A stretch of 64,000 nucleotides of DNA from Pegea sp. RAD2-039 (lineage: Eukaryota > Chordata > Thaliacea > Salpida > Salpidae): NCBI GenBank assembly GCA_034620365.1, contig JAQGEQ010000262.1:108313-172312 (forward strand), in the 5' to 3' direction. The notes below the pieces were generated by a model that saw nothing but the letters and a program-made list of their open reading frames with translations, had not been told where the DNA came from and did no database searches. This document shows positions 29,118-40,274 of this stretch, piece after piece. Positions within the stretch are counted from its first letter, which is position 1. The number at the start of each line of letters is the position of its first letter. The translations under genes and the position numbers were made by a program.

Positions 29118-29393
29118 TCTATTGATACTTATAAATTATTTTGTAAATTAAAAATCTTTAATACGTTTTTTATGATTTGTAATCTTACCATTATCTAAAA
29201 GTTACTGATTGCATTTGCAAGTGAACATCAAGAAGTGATATTATAAGTTCAACTTCTCAGAACCCTTCTTTCAATTTTAACAAGTTCCTGTGTACTGATA
29301 ACTCGTGTACAAAATACAATACATGCTTAACAATAATGAGAATAATTTATATGTTTCATAGATATGAAGCATAAAACAAAACTTAGATTGTTT

Positions 29394-29460
29394 GTGAGAA
29401 TGTTAATGAGAGGTGCTCTTTTCAGTTATCCTTGTTCGCGTTTCTGTAATAAATAAAAAA
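29394..29460 (+). mobile_element. degraded LINE/SINE 3' tail
   Basis: GTGAGAATGTTAATGAGAGGTGCTC followed by CTTGTTCGCGTTTCTGTAATAAATAAAA matches the shared 3' tail of the LINE and SINE seen elsewhere, with several changes. No upstream coding part. Confidence 0.6.
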
Positions 29461-30627
29461 GTGCTTCAAAACTAGCAAACTTAGTTTTGATGACTACTAT
29501 CAAAAAATCAGAACATACTATACTTAAGGAGTACTATCAAGATTTAAAAAGAAATATTTTTTCATTTTCTTTCTTTAACTCTTTATTTCTCACTCAAATC
29601 TATCATCAGTAGAAGAGACTGTAAGCACTATCACAGAAAATAAGGTAGTTAGCTTACAAATCAAGTTGGCACCACAAATTTTGTGAACACCATTTAGCTA
29701 AAAGTTTAAACATGCAAAATTGGATGTAACAACATGTCATTAATGGAAGAATATTTGTAGTAAAAAATGTTGAATTTAGAAAAAAAACAGAGTTGATCGC
29801 TAAATTAGTATTTGATGAATTGTAATGCAACTTCATTGCTAAGTTATAGAGCAAGTAAATGAGTTAGCTAGTAGGATGTTTATGTGTTTTTATTCAGTCC
29901 TTACTATGTTTATACTTTTTATTTCTTTAGTATAAACTACAAACATATTTTCCTTTTTTTTCTTAACAAATTCTTTCCAGTGATCAAATATAAACCAACG
30001 ACTTTTAAGAAATGCTAGCTCTGATTACCCCATGGCATGACATGCATTATGCTCACTACTTAGATTTATTTTCCTTAATAATCTACAATGTCTAGTTTTC
30101 TTACGAAGTTTTTAAAACCTTTTTAATAATTTGGGCAGATGAAAAAACTAATATTAACTAAAATTCTGCTTTACTTTTGGCTTCTATACACTTTACATGA
30201 AGAAACATAATAAATATTATCTGGATTCACCTAGTTCAAAAAAATAATAAAAATATTTCTGTCATGATTTGAATTGTTTTTAATGTTCAATGCAAACTTT
30301 AAATCAGAATAAGAATATTTTTAGAATTCTCACAAAAATATCTCCATTAAACATGCAATAAAAGATGTAACTTAAAATTAGATCATATCTAATTATAGTT
30401 TGATCATATATTTTGAAATTCTTAGGCAATATGACAACAACCAAAAGTTATAAATAAATTAAATATAGTATATATATAATTTAAACGTATAATATAATAT
30501 ATACAATATTAATATATATAAGTAAATTGATATTTGGCAACAAAAAATGCTCATTTATTCTCTTAAATTTAAATATCATCAAAAAAATTACCTTCGAAAG
30601 CATTTATTTTTGAATAAGTCATCAAAT
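29461..30627. other. gene-free stretch
   Basis: No supported feature. The minus-strand frame at 29654-29854 has no exon borders or family signal. Confidence 0.45.
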
Positions 30628-30963
30628 TTATTTTAAAAACTTTATGTTATTAGTCACCCACCCAGTCAAACCTAAGTTTTCGTAATCGAGTTTTTGCCAT
30701 TTCTTTCTATGTCTATAAATAAATAGAATAAATAATAAACAAATGCCACATATATTAATAATATATAATTTTTTTTCTTTATCTATAGATGCAATATACA
30801 TACCTCTAATTAAATTTGTAATCTCTAATCTGCAATTATAAAGAAAATTATTTAAACGTCTACTTTTCCGACTACAATACAACTCATCGATGTTCAACGA
30901 AAATCTAGTAGTTTGTGGAAATTTTACTTCAAAAAAACTGTTACAGTTAGATTGATCATCCAA
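30628..30963 (-). CDS. hypothetical single-TM protein or exon in inverted copy C
   Basis: An open frame of 111 codons with ATG and stop. Residues about 68-83 (YIINICGICLLFILFI) form a likely membrane helix followed by a basic stretch. The N-terminal half (VKFPQTTRFSLNIDELYCSRKSR) is also present, in reading order, at 40.74-40.87 kb and 60.54-60.66 kb, where the upstream frame is broken or shortened. It may be an exon of a larger gene (an upstream block at 31362-31550 is also open) or an old duplicate. Function unknown. Confidence 0.4.
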   Translation of the reverse strand: MDDQSNCNSFFEVKFPQTTRFSLNIDELYCSRKSRRLNNFLYNCRLEITNLIRGMYIASIDKEKKLYIINICGICLLFILFIYRHRKKWQKLDYENLGLTGWVTNNIKFLK

Positions 30964-32100
30964 ATGACTTCTTCTCTATTTTAAGCGAGGACAAACTTGC
31001 GCATAAGAAGTTATTGAAAGAAGTAGCGTCTATGAAAGTTAAGAAAGACTGCCAAGAAGCCTTTTACATAAGAGGGTGGACTTTTACAAGAGTTATTTTA
31101 TATCTATTTACAAAAACAAATTTCAGATTATTTTATTCTATTAGGAAAAAGTGGATATAAATATTTTAGAAAACAAATGAAAAGGTTCATAAAATAGAGG
31201 CTCTCTGATTTGATACAATCACTTCTAGTAATTGAAATTTCAAAAACTATTTCTTATACAATTATCTATACTATGAAGAAGATATATATTATTGCATAAA
31301 AATTAATTGTTTATATATAGAAAGAGTGAACCAGATAGAATTGTTAGATTTTTTTTTATTTTTATTTTTGTGAAACAGAATTACTGTTCCAAAAAAAAAC
31401 TATTTTCAAAACCATTTTTAAACTTAGCCGGCGATTATATTTATCAAAATATTTTGAAGATTTAATATAGTTCATAATATTATTATATTTTGCAACCTTT
31501 GAAGGAACATAGTCTCCAAAAAAGAAAAAGGCAAAACAGTATAAAAGCAAAACAAAATTTGTAAAAGGCCTTTTATTTTCAAACGTTTACCGAGCTCGCC
31601 TAGAAACTTTCTAGTAGTGCTTAATAGCGTTTAAATACTTTGAAACTCTGTTTTCTTGTAATTGGATAGTTGGTATTCATGTGAAAAGTTTTAAGTACTG
31701 AATTATTATGAGTAATTCAGGTAAAATCTAAAATCAAGTTTCTGGTATAATTGAAGACTCTTTTTAATGATTAAACCTTGGTTAGTGAAGGTTAAATGTG
31801 GACTATCATGACCACTTTTATCAGTCACTACCCGAGTTTTAGTTTAAAATCTACTTTTTCCTTGATGAAAATCTACATTTGTGGTATATATACAGCATAG
31901 AAAGCATAATATTTGATTTATTTAAAAATAAAGTTTTCAATAATTAAGATATATTAATTAGCATTTGGATTAAACTTTTGTTTTTTTAGAAAGACGTTTG
32001 CAGGGATTTTGGAAACGAAAGACTTTATTTAAAACTGATCAGGAAAAATTTAATGAGAGTTCGAAGATATTTTTGAAATTGAAACTTTAAATTCAGGTAA
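30628..32100 (-). repeat. copy C: inverted partial copy of the duplicated segment
   Basis: The reverse complement of this stretch aligns along its length with 38.40-40.9 kb (copy A) and 59.40-60.7 kb (copy B), without the LINE insertion that copy A carries. Anchors include the run GACTTTATTTAAAACTGAT near 32020, the CCAAGGTTTAATCATTAAA block near 31770, and the DELYCSRKSR coding block near 30860. It is clearly more diverged from A and B than these are from each other. Confidence 0.85.
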
Positions 32101-32479
32101 GCTTAAAGTATTTACTTTTTTATCGTAATTAGAAATATATAAATGACCTGTCTAATTTGATAACCAAATAAAGTAAACGATTTTATTCTATTTAAAGCTT
32201 TACACTTATTGTAAAAGAAATATTTCATTAGCCATGAAAAACAATATTTTGGAATTTCGACTGAAAAAAAGCAATTTTGTTATTTATAGCAGAATGTTTT
32301 TCTTGATATTGTTTTGAATTGCTGGTTTCATGAAATGTTTATTTTGTAGATTTTCATATTCTGTTAAAACATTTCAAAACTTTTTTTACACTTTTTAGTT
32401 TTTTAATGCTTAATTTATATTTATAAAAGATATATTTTTGTTTGTTAAAAGTAAATTGAAATTCTAAATTGTTAAGAAA

Positions 32480-32830
32480 GTTTGCAGAAACTACTAATTT
32501 TGATCAGCTTTTACAACTTATGTCCAGTTTAAGATGATTGAAAACTTCTGAGCTATCTAAGAGTTTTTTGTCATCTTTAACTGGACTTATGAACAATCAA
32601 CACTTTTGGAACTATTGATAAAAGCTGTAAATTTTTAGCTTGACAATTTTCTGATGGCTATCAGATCTTTCTACAAACGTCAAATTTAAGTTGGCTGTAG
32701 ACTTCTACACTGTTTAGAAGTCTTCTGTCATCTTAACTTCGACTTTTTGTAAAATCAACGTTTTTGATGTTATTGTTAGTAATTGCGATTTTTAGCTACA
32801 CACCAAAATTCTAACGTCAAACTCACTTAC
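32480..32830. repeat. two tandem hairpin-forming units
   Basis: Each unit of about 175 bases has a palindromic core: AAAACTTCT...AGAGTTTT near 32550 and GACTTCT...AGAAGTC near 32705-32730. Each has outward arms that also pair; in unit 1, ACTTATGTCCAGTTTAAGATGA pairs with TCATCTTTAACTGGACTTATG. Both units end with AATTTTTAGCT or GATTTTTAGCT. It looks like a foldback, MITE-like element duplicated in tandem. Confidence 0.5.
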
Positions 32831-32999
32831 TTATTGCTGTAGCTTACATGTTTGTTGTATGTTTGTATTTCACTTGATACAAAATTGTTCGTGGAAATAA
32901 ATATTGTAATTAAAAATTTTATTGTAATTTATTTATCAAAAATTTCATTATAATGTTATAAACATCCAAAAGATAGAAAAAGAAGTACCAATTTTAAAG

Positions 33000-34639
33000 C
33001 ACCAGATTATTGCAAATAGTAGATAAGGTGTTGTTCATCATATATTAACTGCTGATGTGTTACTATTAACAAACTATAATTTCAAATGACTTCTCATCGA
33101 CAACTAAATTATGTTGCTAATTAATATTATTTTGGAAATCTTATTAAGTTGTTTACTACGTGTTTTTATTTTAATATAAAGTTTCAACTAAATGTAAAGT
33201 TGAGGTAGGTAAGTGATCAAAGTAAAAATTAAAGAAATTACAAATAGTTTCGATATTAATTAATCATTTATATTTCCCAACTATCTAAAAGTTCAACTAG
33301 CCACACTTGAATTATATTCCTAAAGTTTTTGTAACAAAATGTTGAATGTAGAGAATATTCAACAAGTTTCACACATCATGAAGCTGTTAATTGTATCCAA
33401 CTTTAAAAAACAATCATTTTTTTCGTTTTTTTTTACACTAAATTTTAAGCTTTTATGGTTTATCGAAATCTTATTGCTGCTTAAACAACATCACAAGACA
33501 GAAATTTTGCACAAGATTAAAAACTAATAGTAGAAGTCCCTATTAATAATACTATTCTAATCATTATTAATTTAATTTTTACAAAGCTTTACAATTGTTA
33601 ATTTATTGATTTTGTGAATGTAATACTTTATTATTGTTTACGAGCCACTTAATATTATAAATTAAAATATTATTTATGTGAAAATTATTCAAACAAAGAA
33701 CAAGCCTTGGTGTCTACATGCATATTTGTTTTATTTACAGAACATTTGTGATGAATTTTGTTTTAATAGCTACAAGAGTTAAAGTTTTGTATCTACAAAA
33801 TTGTTTTATTGTAAGAGATGAAAACTTGGATTTAGATAGTTTCACTTCTATCAAACTAAAATGGATCTATACTAAAAATAAACTTATTTTGAGGGTAAAC
33901 TTTTTATTTAAGTTTCTACTCAAGTCATAAATTCAAATTCTATCCAATTTTTACCCAATTTATGCTATACTAATTTTACTTGACAATCTATAAATCTAAA
34001 TATTTTAGTCTAATTGAAATCTTATCTGGAAAAAGAGTTTTAGTTGTGAGTTAAATTTGAACTTATTACTTGTTAAACACTTCTGTTAATACTGATCTAG
34101 TTGCTAAGGGTTCAAATTAGGCTCCTTTTTGTAGTTAACAACAATTTCTTATATTTTAAATTTTCGCCAAATGAGTTATTAAAACTGTAAGTTGAACTTG
34201 AATAAATGTTAAAACTGTATAAATGTTTTTTTAACTAACTAAACATTAAGAATAGATGCAACAAGTATTTTCTACTTCATTCAAGTTGACAATGTTTTAT
34301 TTTGTAATTATTTAATATTTATCTTGGCCAAATCAATAAATTCTTTTTGACTTTTTAAACTAAATAATATTATAACAACTTTTGTGCATGGACTTAAAAT
34401 AAAATTATTCTTCATTCACTTTTTATTCAAAATAAAGAAATTATATTATTAACGATGTTGCATCTAGAAAGATATCATATTTATCATGAATTTATTATAT
34501 TTTTAGTCTGTTTTAGAGTGATTTCAGAATTACTCAATTGATTAGCCAAACTTTAGTTTTGTTTTTTTACTTATCTAGCAACTTGATAACTGAAATAAGT
34601 ACTAATGCTTTTAATAATTCATTGATTTTATTTATTTGA
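33000..34639. other. non-coding part of copy A
   Basis: Closely matched by 55.2-56.9 kb. The frames at 33339-33527 and 33718-33930 are broken by small indels in copy B, so they do not look coding. I see no RNA gene. Confidence 0.5.
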
Positions 34640-34856
34640 TTCAAAAAATGCAAAGAGTGCCTGAAAAGAGCACCTTTCGGTAAAACAAATAATATCTGTA
34701 AAGTTAGAAATATAGGAAGAAAAGACGTAACACGTGGCATTGCGGTAGGAAGCAGATGACAGTGAATAATTCATAGAATGTTAATAAAAGGAAAATTTTG
34801 GAATTTAAAAATGAAAATGTTGGTAAAATTATAACGGTTCAACTTCTGCTTGAAGG
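34640..34856 (-). mobile_element. 5'-truncated LINE fragment (copy A)
   Basis: On the minus strand the fragment starts in the last codons of the LINE reverse transcriptase (KLNRYNFTNI-like, compare KLNCYNIANI at 40.07 kb). It runs through the 3' untranslated region with the GGTGC...GCACT stem and ends in an AATAAA-type tail. It is inserted directly against a BTB relic and is present in both duplicates, so it predates the duplication. Confidence 0.75.
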
Positions 34857-35950
34857 TGGATTTAAAGAAGTAGATTATGGAGAAATTACAATAAATTGAG
34901 TAAACCCAAAAGTATTTTCTCATCTTCTAAATTATATTTACAAGAAAGAAATACGAATTAATGAAGAAAAGGTTGAGAAAAAAAGGTGCATTTAAAGAAG
35001 CACATTTTTCTAAATTTTTGTGATGTTACCATAAAAGTAAATTTGGATGGTTTAGAAAGAAGTTTCAATTGTCACAAAGCAATATTAGCTGCAGCTTCTC
35101 CTTATTTTAAAGTTATGTTCCGTGGTGAGTTAAATTCAAGATTCAACTTCAGTTGTAAAGTAACTGAATACATAAAGACAGAAATTATATATAAAATTAT
35201 TAAGGTGGATTTAGAGAAGCACATTCTGGAGAAGTTATCATAAATTGGGTAAACCCAAAAGTATTTTTATAATCTTGTAGATTATATTTACACAAAAAAA
35301 TACTAATAATAATCATAATATTTACAAGATTTCACAAACTGAAGATTTCAAATTACAGAGTCTGTAATTTCGAAAATGATCTCTAAATATGAGCTTCATG
35401 TGGTTGTTTCAAGACAGCATTGCTTAATTGCTTGGAGTAAACCCAAAAGCTTAAATAAGTTAATTAAGACGTAAGTATCTAGAAACTATAAAGTTGTCGA
35501 CTTGTGAGTATAAAATTGTGATTACTCCAGGTACGTTGCCATTTGATAAAAGCAAGTTTTATTTCCATAAAACTAGAAAACTGTGATTTAATAAAAGAAA
35601 CTTGCTATGAAGATCTCACCAAGGTCCTCAAAGATCTCCAAGCTTACATGCTAATTGAAAGTAAGCTAAGACTTCATTTTAACGAAATATGATGTCACAG
35701 GTGATCCATATCATACATGAATCTTATATATCCAATCAGAAATCATTGAATTCAGCTAGTCTGAAACTGATATTTCTTTTAAACTTCCAAAGCTGCATCT
35801 TTTAGGTAGATCAAGATCTGTAGTTCTTAACGATTGCATTTGTTTTAGGTTTCTTCGGCGATCCCACTAAGACCAGGAACAAGAGCATTCAACTACGGTC
35901 TGTTTTCAGTTATTTGCTTGAAGATAGGGTCATCTATCTTACTTTTACAA
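34857..35950 (+). pseudogene. scrambled BTB-BACK-Kelch (KLHL-type) relic, copy A
   Basis: Order on the plus strand: a second-half BTB piece (34857-34985; FKEVDYGEITIN, stop, VNPKVFSHLLNYIY); a first-half BTB piece (about 34998-35124; CDVTIKVNLDG, CHKAILAAASPYFKVMF) ending in an intact donor G|GTGAGT; and another second-half piece after an AAG acceptor (35203-35330; GEVIINWVNPKVF), which then frameshifts. BACK-like remains follow (ISQT.DFKLQS, then CYEDLTKVLKDLQAYML), then one Kelch-like block near 35.77 kb (FKLPKLHLLG.SRSVVL). Stops and frameshifts occur in every part. Intact relatives are substrate adaptors of cullin-3 ubiquitin ligases. The order suggests two overlapping gene copies rather than one. 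Confidence 0.7.
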
Positions 35951-35961
35951 TTTTTGTCATA

Positions 35962-36129
35962 TTACCAGACTTGTGTAAACCTTTCACCACAAGTTTTGCA
36001 TCGAAAAGGCTTCTCGCCAGAATGTATTCGCATATGCGTAGCCAGATTACACGATTGTGAGAATCGTTTATTACATCTTGTACATTCGAAGGGCTTCTCT
36101 TCATATTTCTGATTATCTGAACTTTTAGT
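35962..36129 (-). pseudogene. C2H2 zinc-finger fragment, copy A
   Basis: The minus strand encodes one complete finger, C-x2-C-x12-H-x3-H ([10 protein letters not shown] ... NLATHMRIH), flanked by classical linkers (EEKPF before, SGEKPF after). It continues into the Cys half of the next finger (CKTCGERF) and stops. In this frame a TGA lies 56 codons before the stop, so it is a fragment or one exon of a multi-finger gene. It lies antisense to the Kelch-like block. Confidence 0.65.
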
Positions 36130-36386
36130 TCACCAAAGATTGTAGAGAACTTTAAAGAGAACAGAGAAATTCTTCCCCATTATTTTGCTTTCTAGATTGG
36201 TGGTCCATAATTTATTGCATTACTGATCTTCCTGAATATTATCAATATTTATAAAACTTATCAATCTACAAAAATAAAAGTTTAATTGTTTGTTAGACAA
36301 TTCTTAAAAAATCTATATTGACTTAGTTTCAAGTAATTTGCGCCAAGGTCAACATTCAACCACAAAAATATTTACAGTAAACATAA

Positions 36387-37755
36387 AGATTACATTTTTA
36401 AAAATTCACTTTTTTAGATACTTTGTTAGATAAAGTTACAAATAATAAAAATTCAAAAAGTCATTTAATCTACACTTCACCATTATATACAGTTGTACAA
36501 ATCACCATCTGATGAACCTTAGTAATGCAGCTTATACTGAATAAGTATCATAAAAGATGATATTCTATTTTATATTAATAAAAATTTAGGCCATAAATAT
36601 ATCACATGTCAAAAACCAATTTTTATAAACTGGCAGTAACTGGTAGAAAAGGAAACTTGAAGACTTTTACTTCAAAGTGGCACTAGCTTGAGTGCTACTT
36701 ACAGTCTGTTTCACTTGTATATGGAAGAAAACAACAAAATTTGATATTCAAAGTTACACTTCTATAAAAAGTTTAGTTTTTAGAATTACAAAAATTCTTT
36801 TTTATAAATAACTTCAGGGAAAAGCAAAATGTTGGTAAGCTGAAAAAGCAACAGTTTAAAGTAAATCAAATTCAGATTTTGTTTAAATAAAAAATACCTC
36901 AAGTTGATTTTATTTTCTTTGCAACTGATCTTTCACTTGATTTCGACTTTCTCTCAACTTGATTTCTTTATTACTGAGAAAAGATTTGTCTTTAAAATAA
37001 TATCTAGTAGTTCTATCATGTAGTAAACATTTAACATATAAGATTCTAATAAATAGTTTTTTGTATGAAATTTTTCAAAATAAAATCGAAATTGTTTCAG
37101 TAAGAAATTCCACAAAATAAAAACAATTTGATGAAAAAATTCTGATTTCATTCAAAGAATTACAGCTTAAAGTTCCCTCCTATCCCAATTATATCTAAAC
37201 ACTTCATCACACATTAAACGCTTGTTAAATGAAAAGTATCTCTTATACAACAAATATAAAGTCGAAAACTCGTTGAAAGCAAACTATAAGGTAAGTACAA
37301 GTAAATATAGGAATGTGAAATTGAAGTTTATAAGTGGCACCACTACAGGTCAAAACAAGTAAGGTTTGTGACAGTGAAATATCATGTAAGTTTTATGAAT
37401 TGGTTAAATCAAAATAAAACTTCACATTATTCATACCACCCCTTAATGATGAAAATACAAAGTATCTATATATAAGCACCTATCTATCTTCCTTTATGTA
37501 GAAATACATGATATAAATAAATACAGAGCTATTAATAATGAACTTTTGAAACGTCCACAAAATCAAGGTTTTGAGAGCACATTTGATTAAGAAAATCACT
37601 GTCATCATCTTTATCAGTCTCAAAGACATTCCTTTCTGTCCTCATGGTCCAAAGTAAGTTTTTTGTGCGTGCCAGTGACCTTGTTGGTAAGAAGCTGCAC
37701 CATACTAGCAGTTTTGTCGGAACCAGAATCACCGACCACAGAGGCCCATGTGACA
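36387..37755. other. segment found only in copy A
   Basis: The sequence at 36386 joins directly to the homologue of 37756 in copy B, so this 1.37-kb stretch was gained in A or deleted in B. Its left part shows no gene; its right end holds part of the LINE ORF1 relic. A deletion in B is more likely, because the ORF1 relic continues across the border in A. Confidence 0.6.
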
Positions 37756-38215
37756 CGTTACTTTATAGAGTCATCCAGCTTGCCCATTGATTTAAACAAA
37801 CTATAAATTTTCTTGTTAATCTTGGCAACATCATTGCTAATTTCAGATTTAACTTTGGCTAATTTAGCAAATATAGAAATGCTAATGTCGGATATTAGGT
37901 TTCAACTAGAGGAAGTAGTTGTTATGTCCATGGTTTGCCATTTAATGCAAAACTATTTAAATCCCATTTGCTTGATTGGTTGTTATCAAATATTTCATAA
38001 ACTTTCTTACTCACATCACTACTAGTGAGATGAAACTAGGAGAGGATTTTAATAAACTTTATTGCCGGATGTTCACTAGAGCAAATTGTATTGTATTATT
38101 GGCAATTGCCATTTCAAGCTTGTTTCGATAAAGTTAATTTGTCAGAATTTTCAGAACGTAAGGTCTTGACACTTTTATTTGGATCCATCATAGTTTTTAT
38201 TTTCATGAAATATTT
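37532..38215 (-). pseudogene. LINE ORF1 relic (PHD-like finger, coiled coil), copy A
   Basis: Read on the minus strand: a degraded Cys-rich finger, best seen in copy B (CQSCNTICS...AIKF...FHLTC), then a heptad-like helix (AKLAKVKSEISNDVAKI), then VTWASVVGDSGSDKT. After a frameshift comes DKDDDSDFLNQMCSQNL. This order (PHD-type finger, coiled coil, WASVV, Asp-rich block) is typical of ORF1 proteins of CR1-like non-LTR retrotransposons, which bind RNA. Stops and a frameshift show it is dead. Confidence 0.55.
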
Positions 38216-39129
38216 TTAGTGTCACCAACCCAAATAGTTCGAATCAATTTCTTATACAGATAGAATTTTATCACAAGTAATATACAAATCAATTATTAAA
38301 ATAATTTGATGACAACTTATAACCACTTATTCAATAGAATATAACTTATAACCTTATTCAAATGGAATGAATTAGGTTATAGGTAAAACTTAACCTTACC
38401 TGAATTAAAAGTTTCAATTTCAAAGATATCTTTAAACTCTCATTGAATTTTTCCTGATTAGTTTTGAATAAAGTCTTTCGTTTCCAAAATCCCTACAAAC
38501 GTCTTTCTAGAAAAACAAAAGTTTAATCCAAATGCTAATAATTATATCTCAATTATTGAAAACTTTTTTTTTAATAAATTAAATATTATGCTTTCTATAC
38601 TGTATATATGCTGTATATATATACTGGCACAAATGTAGATTTTCATCAATCATTCATTCAAAAAAAGTAGATTTTAAATTTAAACTTTGGGCTGATAAAA
38701 GTGATCATGACAGACCAAATTTAACTTTCACTAACCAAGGTTTAATCATTAAATATAGTTTTCAATTTTACCAGAAACTTAATTTTAGATTTTACCTGAA
38801 CTATTGATAATTCAGTACTTAAAACTTTTCACATAATTTCCAACCATCCAATTACCAGAAAACAAAGTTTGAAAGTATTTAAACGTTATTAAGCAATACC
38901 AGAAAATTTCTAGACGGGCGTGGTGAACGTTGGAAAATAAAAGGGCTTCGTCGAATCTTGTATTGCTTTTATAGTGTTTTGCCTGTTTCCTTATTTGGAG
39001 ACAATTTATTTACAGTGTTTCTTAATTTATTCTGAAATATTTAATAATATTGTAAATTTCATTAAATTCTAAAAATATAATGATAAATATAATTGCCAGC
39101 TAAGTTTAAAAACATTTTTAAAAATAAAA

Positions 39130-40113
39130 CGAACCCGTGTAGAAAGATCTTTATCTACTCCTAGTAAAGTCACCAGCGGCGTTCCTCAAGGTTCCGTCCT
39201 GGGTCCACTTCTCTTTTTGATTTTCATTGAAGACCTCATCAGAAGACTAATAACAGTAGACAATGTCAGTGTGTTTGTGTATGCAGATGACATCAAGCTA
39301 TTATCTGGTTCTCACTCAAAACTCCAAACTGCACTAAACATTGTAGAAAACTGGTCTGCGAATTGGCAACTTAAAATCCAGCCAACAAAGTCTGAAGTTA
39401 TAACATTCTCCCGTAAGCCAGCGGCCAACTTCAGCAACCAATACTACATCAATGGATCCATTCTTGAACGAGTATCCTCAGTCATAGACCTCGGCATTAC
39501 TCTGACATCTGACTTCAAATGGCACAGTTATGTTTCCAGAATCTTTGGAAAATCTATCAAGCTTGTCCACCTCATCATAAAGACTTTTAATTCTAAAGAT
39601 CCATGGTTTTTCGTCAACCTTTTCAAACTGTACATACGCCCTATTCTTGAATACAATATCAGTGCATGGATGCCATATCAAGTTGGTGATATCAGAAAAA
39701 TCGAATCTGTTCAGGCAACATTTACGAGATTGGTTTGCAGGAAACTTAATATCAAATACGAGAGTTATAACCATCGTCTCAGCTTCTTCAATCTAGATAC
39801 TTTGGAAATCCGAAGAATCAAATACGACCTTATTCTGATTTTTAAAATTATTCACAACCTAATTGATCTTCAGTTTGATGACTTTTTCTCCATTAGTCCC
39901 TCCCTCAAGTTATATCAACTTAGAAGACATAAATTACATCTTAATAAGCCCACTCCACCAGCTACGTTAACCAGATTAAGTTTTTTCTCATACCGCACAA
40001 TCAGTACATGGAACAATCTGCCATCAGAGATTGTCATGTCAAAATCACTTGTGTTGTTCAAGAAAAAGCTGAATTGTTATAATATCGCCAACATTGCCAT
40101 TTCTAAACTGTGA
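39130..40113 (+). pseudogene. LINE reverse transcriptase, C-terminal 327 codons
   Basis: The frame is open from the insertion border to a TGA at 40111-40113. It contains RT block 4 (SGVPQGSVLGPLLF), the catalytic YADD in VYADDIKLL, thumb motifs (WQLKIQPTKSE, LGITLTSDFKW) and the LINE-typical C-terminus (YRTISTWNNLPSEIV...FKKKL). The N-terminal endonuclease and RT blocks 1-3 are missing through 5' truncation, so it cannot move by itself. The clean frame indicates recent insertion. Its antisense frame at 39478-39774 is a shadow. Confidence 0.9.
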
Positions 40114-40274
40114 ATTTTTCTCTTTTACAATACTATGATTCTGTGCAGTTCTTCATTGTCATATGCTTTTTCGTTTACACGTCAAATAGATCTAATTTGT
40201 GAGAATGTGTGTTAGCGAGAGGTGCTCTTTTTAGGCACCCTCCTTCACATTTATTGTAACAAATAAATAAATAA
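39130..40274 (+). mobile_element. 5'-truncated CR1-like LINE, inserted only in copy A
   Basis: A 1.15-kb insertion. Copy B has the uninterrupted empty site near 60080 (AAAATAAAATCATTTT). The element begins abruptly inside the reverse transcriptase and ends after its 3' stem-loop (GGTGC...GCACC) and an AAATAAATAAATA tail. The short flanking repeat (about AAATAAAA) merges with the tail, so its exact length is uncertain. Confidence 0.92.

Noticed and set aside
33718..33930. Plus-strand frame of 70 codons in copy A
   Set aside because: The frame is broken by indels in copy B and has no coding signature.
39478..39774. Minus-strand frame of 98 codons
   Set aside because: It is antisense to the LINE reverse transcriptase.
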